Positions 1 through 6,420 of a stretch of 8,790 nucleotides of DNA are shown here, one piece after another (the stretch's first letter is position 1; each line of letters opens with the position of its first letter). Location: the NCBI GenBank assembly GCA_002408105.1, contig DHQM01000077.1, forward strand, positions 8,923-17,712, given 5' to 3'. This stretch comes from Gammaproteobacteria bacterium UBA5338 (GTDB taxonomy: Bacteria > Pseudomonadota > Gammaproteobacteria > Pseudomonadales > UBA5862). The notes below the pieces were generated by a model that did no database searches, had not been told where the DNA came from, and saw only the letters and a list, made by a program, of their open reading frames with translations. A program made the position numbers and the translations under genes.

Positions 1-632
1 CCACCGAACCCCGCCTCTACCTGCTCGACAAACCCGGCGCGGAACAGACGACCCTGTTCGTGGGCACCTTGCTGCCACCCACCGGCGCACCCAACGACAT
101 CGCCCTGCAGCTGTTGAACCAGGTGTTTGGTGGCACCTTCACTTCTAGGCTCAACATGAACCTGCGGGAAGACAAGCACTGGTCCTATGGGGCACGCTCG
201 TTGATCCGCTCAGCCCGCGGACAGCGGCCGTTTCTCGCCTATAGCGCGGTGCAGGCTGATCAAACCGTCCCTGCGATGCACGAGATCCTCGCTGAGCTCA
301 ACGCCATCAGGGGCCAACGCCCACCGACCGCGGCGGAACTCGAAAAAGTGGTGTTGAACGAGACCCTCAAGCGCCCCGGTCGATTCGAAACCAACGCTGC
401 CCTGGCGGCTGAGCTGGCCGAGGCAATCCGCTTCGACCGCGGGCTGGATTACATCGAAACCTACGCCGATGCAGTGCGGAACACCAACCTGGACGAATTA
501 CAGGCCGCCAGCACCCTCATCGATCCGCGCCGGTTGGTGTGGGTCATCGTCGGGGACCTTGCCGCCATCGAAGCGGACATCCGCGCGCTCGAATGGGGCG
601 AAGTGGAGGTGCTGGATGCCACTGCGCCCTAA
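1..632 (+). CDS. M16-family (pitrilysin/insulinase-like) peptidase, C-terminal part; 5' end outside window
   Basis: The reading frame is open from the window edge (first full codon at 3) to TAA at 630-632, so the gene starts upstream; the GTG at 60 lies inside the domain and is not the true start. About 209 residues are visible. They match the C-terminal M16 domain (Peptidase_M16_C type): a strand ending in LFVG, a helix with LNQVFGG, then TSRLNMNLREDKHWSYGA, the family's typical LREDKGxSYGA segment, followed by a helical stretch and a final strand RRLVWVIVGD. The zinc-binding HxxEH motif belongs to the N-terminal domain and would lie outside the window, so catalytic activity cannot be judged; many bacteria pair an active and an inactive M16 subunit. 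Members are periplasmic or cytoplasmic peptide-degrading proteases. The stop overlaps the start of the downstream lipoprotein gene by 17 bp, suggesting co-transcription. Confidence 0.88.
   Translation, partial: TEPRLYLLDKPGAEQTTLFVGTLLPPTGAPNDIALQLLNQVFGGTFTSRLNMNLREDKHWSYGARSLIRSARGQRPFLAYSAVQADQTVPAMHEILAELNAIRGQRPPTAAELEKVVLNETLKRPGRFETNAALAAELAEAIRFDRGLDYIETYADAVRNTNLDELQAASTLIDPRRLVWVIVGDLAAIEADIRALEWGEVEVLDATAP
605..610 (+). promoter_or_regulatory. Strong Shine-Dalgarno that fixes the lipoprotein start
   Basis: GGAGGT lies five bases before the ATG at 616, inside the 3' end of the M16 peptidase gene. The frame is open further upstream (to at least 469), but this site and the signal peptide that begins right after it support 616 as the start. 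Confidence 0.8.
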
Positions 633-1167
633 CAGGGACCAAAGCAGCCGGCTCGTCGCCCGCCTTGGTCTCGCAATCCTCGCGCCGCTGCTGCTCAGCG
701 CCTGCGCCAGCCGCTCGCCACTCATCGTCTCCGCGCCTGAGCAGCCGTTGGCCCTGGGAACCATCGACGGAGCCGTGGAACAGCACCTCGGCCGCAGCGT
801 GCGCTGGGGGGGGCGCGCCCTGGCGGTGACTGCCCAGCAGGGCCACCACTGGATCGAGATCGAAGGCAGACCCCTCGGCAGCGCGGGCATGCCGCGCTCC
901 GAGTCCAGTTCCACCGGCCGTTTCATCGCCCAGGTGCCTGATGCCCTCATCCCGACCCGCCCGCTGCGCAGCGGCACCTTGGTGACAGTGTTCGGAACCA
1001 TCACCGACCAGGCCACCCAGCAGCTCGGGGCACTGGAATTGCGCCTGCCAGTGGTCGCAGTCGAGGCCATCGAAGTCTGGCGCGACCCACAGCCCCCTCC
1101 CCCGGTCTGGCCCCCGGCCTATTGGCACCCATGGCCTTATCCACCCGATCCCTACTGGCTTTATTGA
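616..1167 (+). CDS. Slp-family outer-membrane lipoprotein
   Basis: The 183-residue product starts with a lipoprotein signal peptide: basic residues R4, R7, R12 and R16, a hydrophobic core, and the lipobox LLLSAC with Cys30 as the lipidated residue. Residue +2 is Ala, not Asp, so sorting to the outer membrane is expected. The mature part follows the Slp family (PF03843) pattern: VRWGGRALAV near 65-75, an IEIEGRPLGSAGMP segment, a GRFIAQVP segment, LRSGTLVTVFGTI, and an LRLPVVAVEAIEVW strand. E. coli Slp is induced by starvation and acid; the molecular role of the family is poorly known. The last 25 or so residues are very rich in Pro, Trp and Tyr. The gene overlaps the M16 peptidase gene by 17 bp and is 53 bp before the ABC ATPase gene. 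A run of eight G (806-813) lies in the conserved WGG codons. Confidence 0.85.
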   Translation: MPLRPNRDQSSRLVARLGLAILAPLLLSACASRSPLIVSAPEQPLALGTIDGAVEQHLGRSVRWGGRALAVTAQQGHHWIEIEGRPLGSAGMPRSESSSTGRFIAQVPDALIPTRPLRSGTLVTVFGTITDQATQQLGALELRLPVVAVEAIEVWRDPQPPPPVWPPAYWHPWPYPPDPYWLY

Positions 1168-1220
1168 GTGACGCAGCGGCCCACCACAGCTCGCTCTGAG
1201 CGCCCGCGCAATGGCAGGCG

Positions 1221-1823
1221 GTGCAGACGCTGCGCCTGAGGGGGCTGCGTCGCCTGGGCCTCAAGGGCATCGATGCGACCCTTGAGGCAGGCCAGTTGGC
1301 GTGCCTCAAAGGCCGTTCCGGCAGCGGCAAGACACTGCTCTTGCGAGCGATCGCAGACCTCGACCCGATCGAAGGCACCGTCCACCTTGATGGGCAAGAC
1401 TCGAGCTCCATGCCCCCCACCGAGTGGCGCCGCCGGGTCGCTTACGTACCGGCCGAACCTGGCTGGTGGGCCGAGCGGGTCAAGGACCACTTTGCATCGG
1501 ACCCGAGCGATTGGCTGTCGCCGTTGAACCTGGACCCGGACCTCCTGCGCTCGAATGTGGACGAACTCTCCAGCGGCGAACGCCAGCGGCTGGCTTTGGT
1601 TCGCGCCCTGGTTCAGCACCCGGACATATTGCTACTGGACGAACCGACCGCCAACCTGGACAACGACAACACCGCGGCCGTGGAGTCGGTGGTGCAGGGT
1701 CGCTTTCTCACTGCCCCCGGGCGCGCGGTGGTGTGGGTCAGCCACGATGACAACCAGGTTCAGCGCATCGCAACCCGGGTGTGGGTGCTGGCCGGCGGCC
1801 AACTCGAGGACCGCACACCCTAA
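1221..1823 (+). CDS. FetA-like ABC transporter ATP-binding protein
   Basis: This 200-residue ABC ATPase couples ATP hydrolysis to the permease encoded next to it. Visible motifs are Walker A GRSGSGKT (31-38), signature LSSGERQR (116-123), Walker B ILLLDE (136-141), the D-loop NLD (145-147) and H-loop His175 in WVSHDD. The partner belongs to the FetB/YbbM family, so this is the FetA/YbbL-like subunit; E. coli FetAB is reported to export iron. There is no substrate-binding protein gene nearby, consistent with an exporter. The Q-loop position, where E. coli FetA has YCAQTP, reads YVPAEP (75-80), so the usual glutamine is Ala followed by Glu. The start is GTG at 1221: an in-frame TGA at 1197-1199 rules out a much longer product, and the only upstream purine-rich stretch (AGGCG) is a weak ribosome binding site. 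TAATG overlap with the permease start implies translational coupling. The substrate is not proven. Confidence 0.85.
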   Translation: MQTLRLRGLRRLGLKGIDATLEAGQLACLKGRSGSGKTLLLRAIADLDPIEGTVHLDGQDSSSMPPTEWRRRVAYVPAEPGWWAERVKDHFASDPSDWLSPLNLDPDLLRSNVDELSSGERQRLALVRALVQHPDILLLDEPTANLDNDNTAAVESVVQGRFLTAPGRAVVWVSHDDNQVQRIATRVWVLAGGQLEDRTP

Positions 1824-2617
1824 TGCGTGACCTCAGCATCCTGCACCTGATCCTGGCCAGCGGCCTGGTGGCACTGCTGGCCGGTCTGCATTGGCGCAGT
1901 GCACCCCGCCTGGCTCAGGGACTCGGCGTCGGGTTGGTGCGTTGCGCCATCCAGTTGAGCCTGGTGGGCCTGCTGCTGGAAGCCCTTTTCAGCCACGTCC
2001 ACCTCGCCTGGGTCGCCGCGATGGCGCTGGTGATGGCCCTGACCGCGGGGCGTGAAATGAGCGCGCGCCAAACCCACAGGTTTCGCGCGCGGGCGAGCTT
2101 CTGGATAGGGGCCAGTTCAATCATGGTGAGTTCCTACCTCCTGGTGCTGCTCGCCCTGCTGGTGGCGGTCCGCCCTGAGCCCTGGTACCACCCGCAATAC
2201 GCCATACCCCTGCTGGGCATGCTCCTCGGCAACACCATGAATGGCATCGCGCTGGCCATGGACCGGTTGACCGATGGCGCGATCACCGAGCGCCGCCAGA
2301 TCGAGGCGCAACTGCTTTGCGGGCGCAGTGCAACCGCAGCCATCGCGACACTCCGCAGCAAGGCGGTGTCGAGCGCGCTCACCCCTGCGATCAACGGCAT
2401 GGCGGCTGCGGGCCTGGTGAGCCTGCCGGGCATGATGACCGGTCAGATCCTTGCCGGCAGCGCACCCATGCCAGCGGTCCGCTACCAGATTTTCATCCTG
2501 ATGCTCATCACGGCAGGGACGGGGTTTGGGACCTACCTGGCGGTTCAGATGGCGGCCCGGCGGCTGTTCGACGGGCGCATGCGGTTGCGTGTCGACCGCC
2601 TTGCGGCATTGGAGTGA
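1823..2617 (+). CDS. FetB/YbbM-like ABC transporter permease (UPF0014 family)
   Basis: The 264-residue polytopic membrane protein starts at ATG 1823, sharing one base with the ATPase stop (TAATG); the frame is open further upstream inside the ATPase gene, but the overlap supports this start. Several hydrophobic segments begin at once (LHLILASGLVALLAGL). Family hallmarks are GNTMNGIALAMDRL from residue 136, a LTPAINGMAAAGLVSLPG segment, LPGMMTGQILAG (201-212), and AVRYQIFILM. These match the UPF0014 (PF03649) family, whose E. coli member FetB works with FetA and is reported to export iron and help resist oxidative stress. Length is close to the usual 260 residues. With the ATPase it forms a complete two-gene ABC exporter; metal specificity is inferred from family only. 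The gene ends 194 bp before the next start. Confidence 0.9.
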   Translation: MRDLSILHLILASGLVALLAGLHWRSAPRLAQGLGVGLVRCAIQLSLVGLLLEALFSHVHLAWVAAMALVMALTAGREMSARQTHRFRARASFWIGASSIMVSSYLLVLLALLVAVRPEPWYHPQYAIPLLGMLLGNTMNGIALAMDRLTDGAITERRQIEAQLLCGRSATAAIATLRSKAVSSALTPAINGMAAAGLVSLPGMMTGQILAGSAPMPAVRYQIFILMLITAGTGFGTYLAVQMAARRLFDGRMRLRVDRLAALE

Positions 2618-2811
2618 GCCCAAGGATTTATGTAAAACTCAGCACTGAACCTGTCCTGTCTCGCAAGCCGCCCACAACTCGGCTACATTTACTGGTACTG
2701 GATACACGCTGCAACCAAGCGGGTTCAGGGCGTTGGCCGCAGCTCTGTCCACCCGGCACCGACCCCGGCTTCACGCATCGACACAATAGGCACACAGGAA
2801 AACTCCAGAGG
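2618..2811. other. Intergenic leader, probable promoter region for the c-di-GMP gene
   Basis: This 194-bp gap is the longest on the plus strand and is partly more AT-rich (2626-2640 and 2684-2705) than the surrounding genes. A weak inverted repeat AGCCG/CGGCT (2666-2670 and 2680-2684, nine-base loop) has no T tract, so I do not call it a terminator. I could not find a convincing -35/-10 pair: TTGGAG (2609-2614) with TAAAAC (2633-2638) at 18 bp is the best and is poor. The frame of the downstream gene is open through the gap, but the encoded residues there look non-coding. AGGAAA at 2796-2801 is the likely ribosome binding site for the ATG at 2812, ten bases away. Confidence 0.4.
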
Positions 2812-5301
2812 ATGAGCCCAGCCGTCGAGCCGGACCCGCGCAAGGCTGCGCCACAGTTGCCTGACCGCAGCCGCAATCACCGGCCTGGCTTGGCGCTCTC
2901 CCTGATCGTGGCTGCTCTGGTCATCGCACTGGGGTACTTGGCATTTGGTGACACCACACTGAGCGAGTTTGGCCTCGCCGAAGGCGGGCGCGTTCTCGCC
3001 CTGATGCTCTCGTGCGCAGCGCTTGGGTTTATCCTTAACCATACCCTGGTCCAGTACAAACTCGCCCCCCTCTGGCGCGCACTCCACACGACCGTAGAAC
3101 GTACCGGCGTTCCCAGTCCGCGCCGCCGCAGCCGCAACCGCCTGGGCACGCCCATCATGCGCGCCGACTTGGAGTCCTTGGCCAATCGCGTTGAGGTGCA
3201 ATACGCGACCCTGTCGCAGCAGCATGAGCAGCTGCAGCGGTCGGAGCGGGAACTGCAACGCATCCTCGATCAGATGCACGATACCTACTATCGAACCGAT
3301 GAAAACGGCTTGGTGGTGCGTACATCCGCCTCGGTCCAGACACTGCTTGGGTACACCCAGGAGTACGCCATTGGGGTCCAGCTCGCTGACATCTACGCAA
3401 CCCCGGCGGACCGGGACCGTTTCCTGGAGCGGCTCATGGGCGCGGGCGCCGTGCGCCATAACATCACCCACCTGCGCCATGCCGACGGCCATGTGGTGAC
3501 CGTATCGACCAACGCACACATGCTGTACGACGACACAGGCCGATTCATTGGCGTCGAAGGCACCACCCGGGATATTTCCGAGCAGCTGCGCCAAGCAGAC
3601 CTGTTGTATCGGGAAAAAGAGCAGGCGACCGTCACCCTACAAAGCATCGCTGACGCCGTGATCACCACCGATGCCGACGCCAAGGTGAGTTTCCTCAACC
3701 CAGTCGCTGAGCAGCTGTGCGGCTGGACCACAGCGCAGGCCGAGGGCAGGAGCCTGGCCGAGGTGCTTCTGCTGCGCCATGAAGAAGACGATGCCCCGGT
3801 CGCCAACCCGGCGTCCGAGGCCCTGAGCCTCGGACAGACCGTTCAGCACGCTGAACTCTGGCTCACCAGCCGCTCGGGCCATGACTATGCCATCCACCTG
3901 TCCGCGGCACCGATCCGCAACGCGAGCGGTGACTTGTTCGGCGTGGTTGTGGTGTTTCGTGACGACACCGAAACCCGCGCCTTTCACCGACGCATCAGCT
4001 GGCAGGCGCACCACGACAGCCTGACGGGCCTGGTCAACCGCCACGAGTTGCACCGTCGCCTGGATGAAGCCTTGCAGAGCGCGCGAAGCGAGCAGTTACA
4101 GCACGCCTTCCTGTACCTAGACCTGGACCGCTTCAAGGTCGTCAATGACTCCTGCGGTCACCATGCGGGGGATAAGTTGCTGCGTCAGATCGCGTTTTTA
4201 CTGAAGCGCGAGATCCGCGAAACCGACACCCTCGGCCGCCTCGGTGGCGACGAATTCGGTGTGCTCCTCGAAGACTGTCCGGAGGAACAGGCCCGCGACC
4301 TCGCCGAGCGCCTGCTGCACGTGATCGAGAAGTACCACTTCTACTGGGAGGATCAGCAATTCGACATCGGCGTGTCGATCGGGTTGGTCACCATCGACGC
4401 TACCGCAGGCCCACTGGTCGACGTATTGCGGGCTGCGGATTCGGCCTGTTACGAAGCCAAGCACAGCGGCCGCCACCGCGTACACCGCTACCAAGGCGAC
4501 GGGCATGAGCTGGAACGCCGGCGCAGCGAACTCGAATGGGTCGAACAACTGCGCCAGGCGATGCACCAGAACACACTCGAAGTCCACCTGCGGCCCATCC
4601 TGCCACTCGACCCGGCCCACGTGGCCGACCGTTCGTCCGTCGTGGAAATGTCTTTGCACTTGCCCAGCGGCACCGAGGATGCCTCGATCCGCCTGGAACA
4701 ACTGATGGCGGCGGCAGAGCGGTTCAACCTAATGCCCGAACTCGACCGCTGGACCTTGCGCAGCGCGTTGCGCCTGTTGCGCGAACGTCCATCCATCAGG
4801 CGGTTGCACCTTTCACTGTCCGGGGAGAGCATCAACGAAGACACCTTCGCTGCCCAGGTCGGCGAACTGATGCGCGAAACCGGGGTCAGCGGCGAACGCC
4901 TGTGCTTCGAAGTCACCGAGAAATGGGCACTGTCGAATATCCCGCAGCTCGGTCATCTGGTGGCGTCGCTGCAGGGTTCTGGCTGCCAGTTCGCACTCAA
5001 GGGGTTCGGCAACGGGCCTTCGGCCCTGACCCTGCTGCGCGACCTGCCCGTCGGATTCGTGAAAATCAGCGGCAGGCTGGTGGCCAACGCCCATGAAGAG
5101 CCCTTCAGCCGCAAGCTGCTTGAGGCCATCCACGCACTCACTGACGAGCTCGGCATCGCCACCATCGCCGAAGACGTGCGCCACCCCGACGCCTTAAGCA
5201 CGCTGCAGGCCCTTGGCATCCAGTGCGCCCAGGGGAGCCTCATCGCGCCCGCGGAACCGGCCCACGCCAACCCATCCATGCCGGCCGGCGAAATCGCCTG
5301 A
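2812..5301 (+). CDS. Membrane-anchored PAS-PAS-GGDEF-EAL protein; GGDEF intact, EAL degenerate
   Basis: This 829-residue signalling protein probably makes or senses cyclic di-GMP at the inner membrane. Two transmembrane helices (about 26-45 and 59-80) leave only a periplasmic loop of about 12 residues. A basic patch (RRRSRNR, 104-110) and a probable coiled coil (about 120-150) follow. PAS1 spans about 147-258 and PAS2 about 272-390. The GGDEF domain (about 395-560) looks active: DSLTGLVNR, metal ligand motif DLDRFK (437-442), GGDEF at 478-482, and the product-inhibition I-site RETD (469-472). The EAL domain (about 580-815) keeps E612, E700/E703 (EVTE), K751, E787 and Q807. However, EAL reads EMS, the NLS asparagine is Ser668, the DD pair is Lys730-Gly731, KID reads KIS (Ser753) and the second Glu of AEGVE is Arg790. 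Phosphodiesterase activity is therefore unlikely; the domain may bind c-di-GMP or regulate the cyclase. The ATG at 2812 was chosen because it follows AGGAAA and precedes the first membrane helix. The TSUP permease gene follows after 51 bp. Confidence 0.92.
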   Translation: MSPAVEPDPRKAAPQLPDRSRNHRPGLALSLIVAALVIALGYLAFGDTTLSEFGLAEGGRVLALMLSCAALGFILNHTLVQYKLAPLWRALHTTVERTGVPSPRRRSRNRLGTPIMRADLESLANRVEVQYATLSQQHEQLQRSERELQRILDQMHDTYYRTDENGLVVRTSASVQTLLGYTQEYAIGVQLADIYATPADRDRFLERLMGAGAVRHNITHLRHADGHVVTVSTNAHMLYDDTGRFIGVEGTTRDISEQLRQADLLYREKEQATVTLQSIADAVITTDADAKVSFLNPVAEQLCGWTTAQAEGRSLAEVLLLRHEEDDAPVANPASEALSLGQTVQHAELWLTSRSGHDYAIHLSAAPIRNASGDLFGVVVVFRDDTETRAFHRRISWQAHHDSLTGLVNRHELHRRLDEALQSARSEQLQHAFLYLDLDRFKVVNDSCGHHAGDKLLRQIAFLLKREIRETDTLGRLGGDEFGVLLEDCPEEQARDLAERLLHVIEKYHFYWEDQQFDIGVSIGLVTIDATAGPLVDVLRAADSACYEAKHSGRHRVHRYQGDGHELERRRSELEWVEQLRQAMHQNTLEVHLRPILPLDPAHVADRSSVVEMSLHLPSGTEDASIRLEQLMAAAERFNLMPELDRWTLRSALRLLRERPSIRRLHLSLSGESINEDTFAAQVGELMRETGVSGERLCFEVTEKWALSNIPQLGHLVASLQGSGCQFALKGFGNGPSALTLLRDLPVGFVKISGRLVANAHEEPFSRKLLEAIHALTDELGIATIAEDVRHPDALSTLQALGIQCAQGSLIAPAEPAHANPSMPAGEIA

Positions 5302-5352
5302 CCCACCGCCACCGATGCGCCAACTTCGCAGTCCGGAGGGCTCAGCTGTGCC

Positions 5353-6105
5353 ATGCTGAGCGACCCATCCTTCTATCTGGTCGCCATCCCGGCGGTACTG
5401 TGCTTCGGGCTCGCCAAGGGCGGACTTGGTGGCCTGGCCATGCTCTCGGTGCCCCTGATGGCACTGGAGATCCCACCGCAACAGGCGGCCGGTATCCTGC
5501 TGCCGATCCTGTGCCTCATGGATGTCGTCGCCGTGTGGCGCTACTGGGGGCAGTGGAGTCTAGCCAACCTTCGGGTGTTGGTGCCCGCCGCCATGGTTGG
5601 CATTCTGGCCGGCGCTTGGCTGTTCCCAAGCCTCAGCGAAGCCCAGGTGCGCATTCTGATCGGCGCCATCACCGCCGGATTTGCCCTGCTGGAGCTGCTG
5701 CGCCGCCGACCACCCAGGCCACGCACCCCTCATCCCCGGTGGGGCCGCTGGTGGGGCGCGGTATCGGGGTTTACCAGCTTCGGGATTCACGCGGGGGGGC
5801 CACCGCTGAGCCTGTACCTGCTGCCGCAACGGCTGGCTCCGGTGCAGTATGTCGGCACCACCGCGGCGTTCTTCCTGTGCGTGAACTACGCCAAGCTGGC
5901 GCCCTACTGGATGCTCGGACAGCTGGAAACGCCGCTGCTGACTGCCGCGCTGGTGCTCGCACCCTTCGCGCCGCTGGGGGTGCTTGGCGGTGCCTGGATC
6001 GTGCAGCGTTTGCCAGCCGAGCGCTACTACAACTGGATGTTCATTCTGTTGTTGCTTACGGGCCTGCGCCTGCTCCAACAGGGCATCCAACAGGCCCTGG
6101 CTTAA
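5353..6105 (+). CDS. TSUP (TauE/SafE) family membrane transporter
   Basis: The 250-residue protein has the repeated architecture of the TSUP family (PF01925): two halves of hydrophobic helices, each led by a glycine-rich motif. The first is FGLAKGGLGGLAMLSVPLMA (18-37); the second is SGFTSFGIHAGGPPLSLYLL (138-157). A basic, proline-rich cytoplasmic linker (LRRRPPRPRTPHPRWGRWW) joins them, and the C-terminus is again hydrophobic. Family members move sulfite, sulfoacetate, taurine-related sulfonates or other organic anions across the inner membrane; the substrate cannot be read from sequence, and no sulfur-metabolism gene lies next to it. The ATG at 5353 has GGAGGG at 5335-5340, twelve bases away, longer than ideal. 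The 51-bp gap after the c-di-GMP gene has no evident terminator, so read-through is possible. It is the last plus-strand gene before the convergent junction. Confidence 0.87.
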   Translation: MLSDPSFYLVAIPAVLCFGLAKGGLGGLAMLSVPLMALEIPPQQAAGILLPILCLMDVVAVWRYWGQWSLANLRVLVPAAMVGILAGAWLFPSLSEAQVRILIGAITAGFALLELLRRRPPRPRTPHPRWGRWWGAVSGFTSFGIHAGGPPLSLYLLPQRLAPVQYVGTTAAFFLCVNYAKLAPYWMLGQLETPLLTAALVLAPFAPLGVLGGAWIVQRLPAERYYNWMFILLLLTGLRLLQQGIQQALA

Positions 6106-6337
6106 TCCACGCCCCGCCGCGCGGCTGCACCGGCCCAGGGCACACCAAATGGCGCTCGAACAGCGCGGGGCAACTGCGATGAAGCCCGCATCCGCATACC
6201 AGCCGCAGGCCCCACGAATGCGGACATGGAGGCCAAAGACCTCGTGCACCACCGCAACAGAGGGCAGTGCCTTCCCCTCGGGCTCGGCGTGGTCCAGCGC
6301 CAAACGGCGCCCATCCCGCGCCCATCCAAGCGCTCAT
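6106..6337 (-). pseudogene. Decayed 5' fragment of a dienelactone hydrolase gene
   Basis: Read on the minus strand, 6303-6166 encodes LALDHAEPEGKALPSVAVVH followed directly by EVFGLHVRIRGACGWYADAG and FIAVAP. This is the typical dienelactone hydrolase N-terminus: a VVVxQEIFGLxxHIRD core, then GYxAVAPxLF. The expected continuation ALFERH is present from 6166 to 6149, but in another frame, as if one G were lost near 6166. Upstream, ATG at 6337-6335 with AGGG at 6349-6346 looks like the original start, and one extra G near 6322 would join it to the core as MSAWMARDGRRLALDH. The two shifts compensate each other. The rest, which would hold the Cys-Asp-His catalytic triad, is absent: similarity stops near 6149 and the convergent TSUP gene ends at 6105. 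It is probably a truncated pseudogene; the match is from memory of the family, not an alignment. Confidence 0.6.
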
Positions 6338-6398
6338 TTCAGATGCCCTGCATGTGTGCACAGCTAAGCAGTGGTCAGGTCTGCGGACCCAGCGTACC

Positions 6399-6420
6399 AG
6401 CGCTGCCAAGGCACAGCGCT
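6399..6420 (-). terminator. Hairpin at the end of the RudS-like gene, possible terminator
   Basis: AGCGCTG and CAGCGCT form a perfect 7-bp inverted repeat around an eight-base loop (TGCCTTGG on the minus strand). It begins at the last base of the minus-strand stop codon (6422-6420). No T run follows on either strand, so it is not a classical intrinsic terminator; it could stabilise the 3' end of the transcript or act as a factor-assisted stop between convergent genes. Confidence 0.35.

Noticed and set aside
469..615. Longer start for the Slp-like lipoprotein at 469
   Set aside because: The extension lies inside the M16 peptidase coding region and would bury the signal peptide; ATG 616 has a strong Shine-Dalgarno and a proper lipobox.
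498..1128. Long minus-strand reading frames opposite the lipoprotein gene
   Set aside because: They are opposite well-supported genes, have low-complexity Arg/Ala/Gly-rich products without family motifs, and reflect high GC content.
2666..2684. Inverted repeat AGCCG/CGGCT as terminator of the FetAB-like operon
   Set aside because: Only five base pairs with a nine-base loop and no following T run.
2694..2713. Possible sigma-54 promoter upstream of the c-di-GMP gene
   Set aside because: The GG and GC doublets are spaced 11 or 17 bases apart instead of the required 12, and the flanking bases do not match.
2317..2811. Upstream extension of the c-di-GMP protein reading frame to 2317
   Set aside because: It overlaps the FetB-like gene in another frame and crosses the intergenic gap. 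The translated residues show no domain, while ATG 2812 has a ribosome binding site and precedes the membrane helix.
2725..3594. 289-codon minus-strand frame opposite the PAS region
   Set aside because: It is a shadow of the PAS-GGDEF-EAL gene; no recognisable domain and no ribosome binding site were seen.
5223..6182. 319-codon plus-strand frame across the EAL end and the TSUP gene
   Set aside because: The product is Arg/Gly/Ala/Pro-rich without motifs, and the overlapping TSUP frame has a clear family match and membrane profile.
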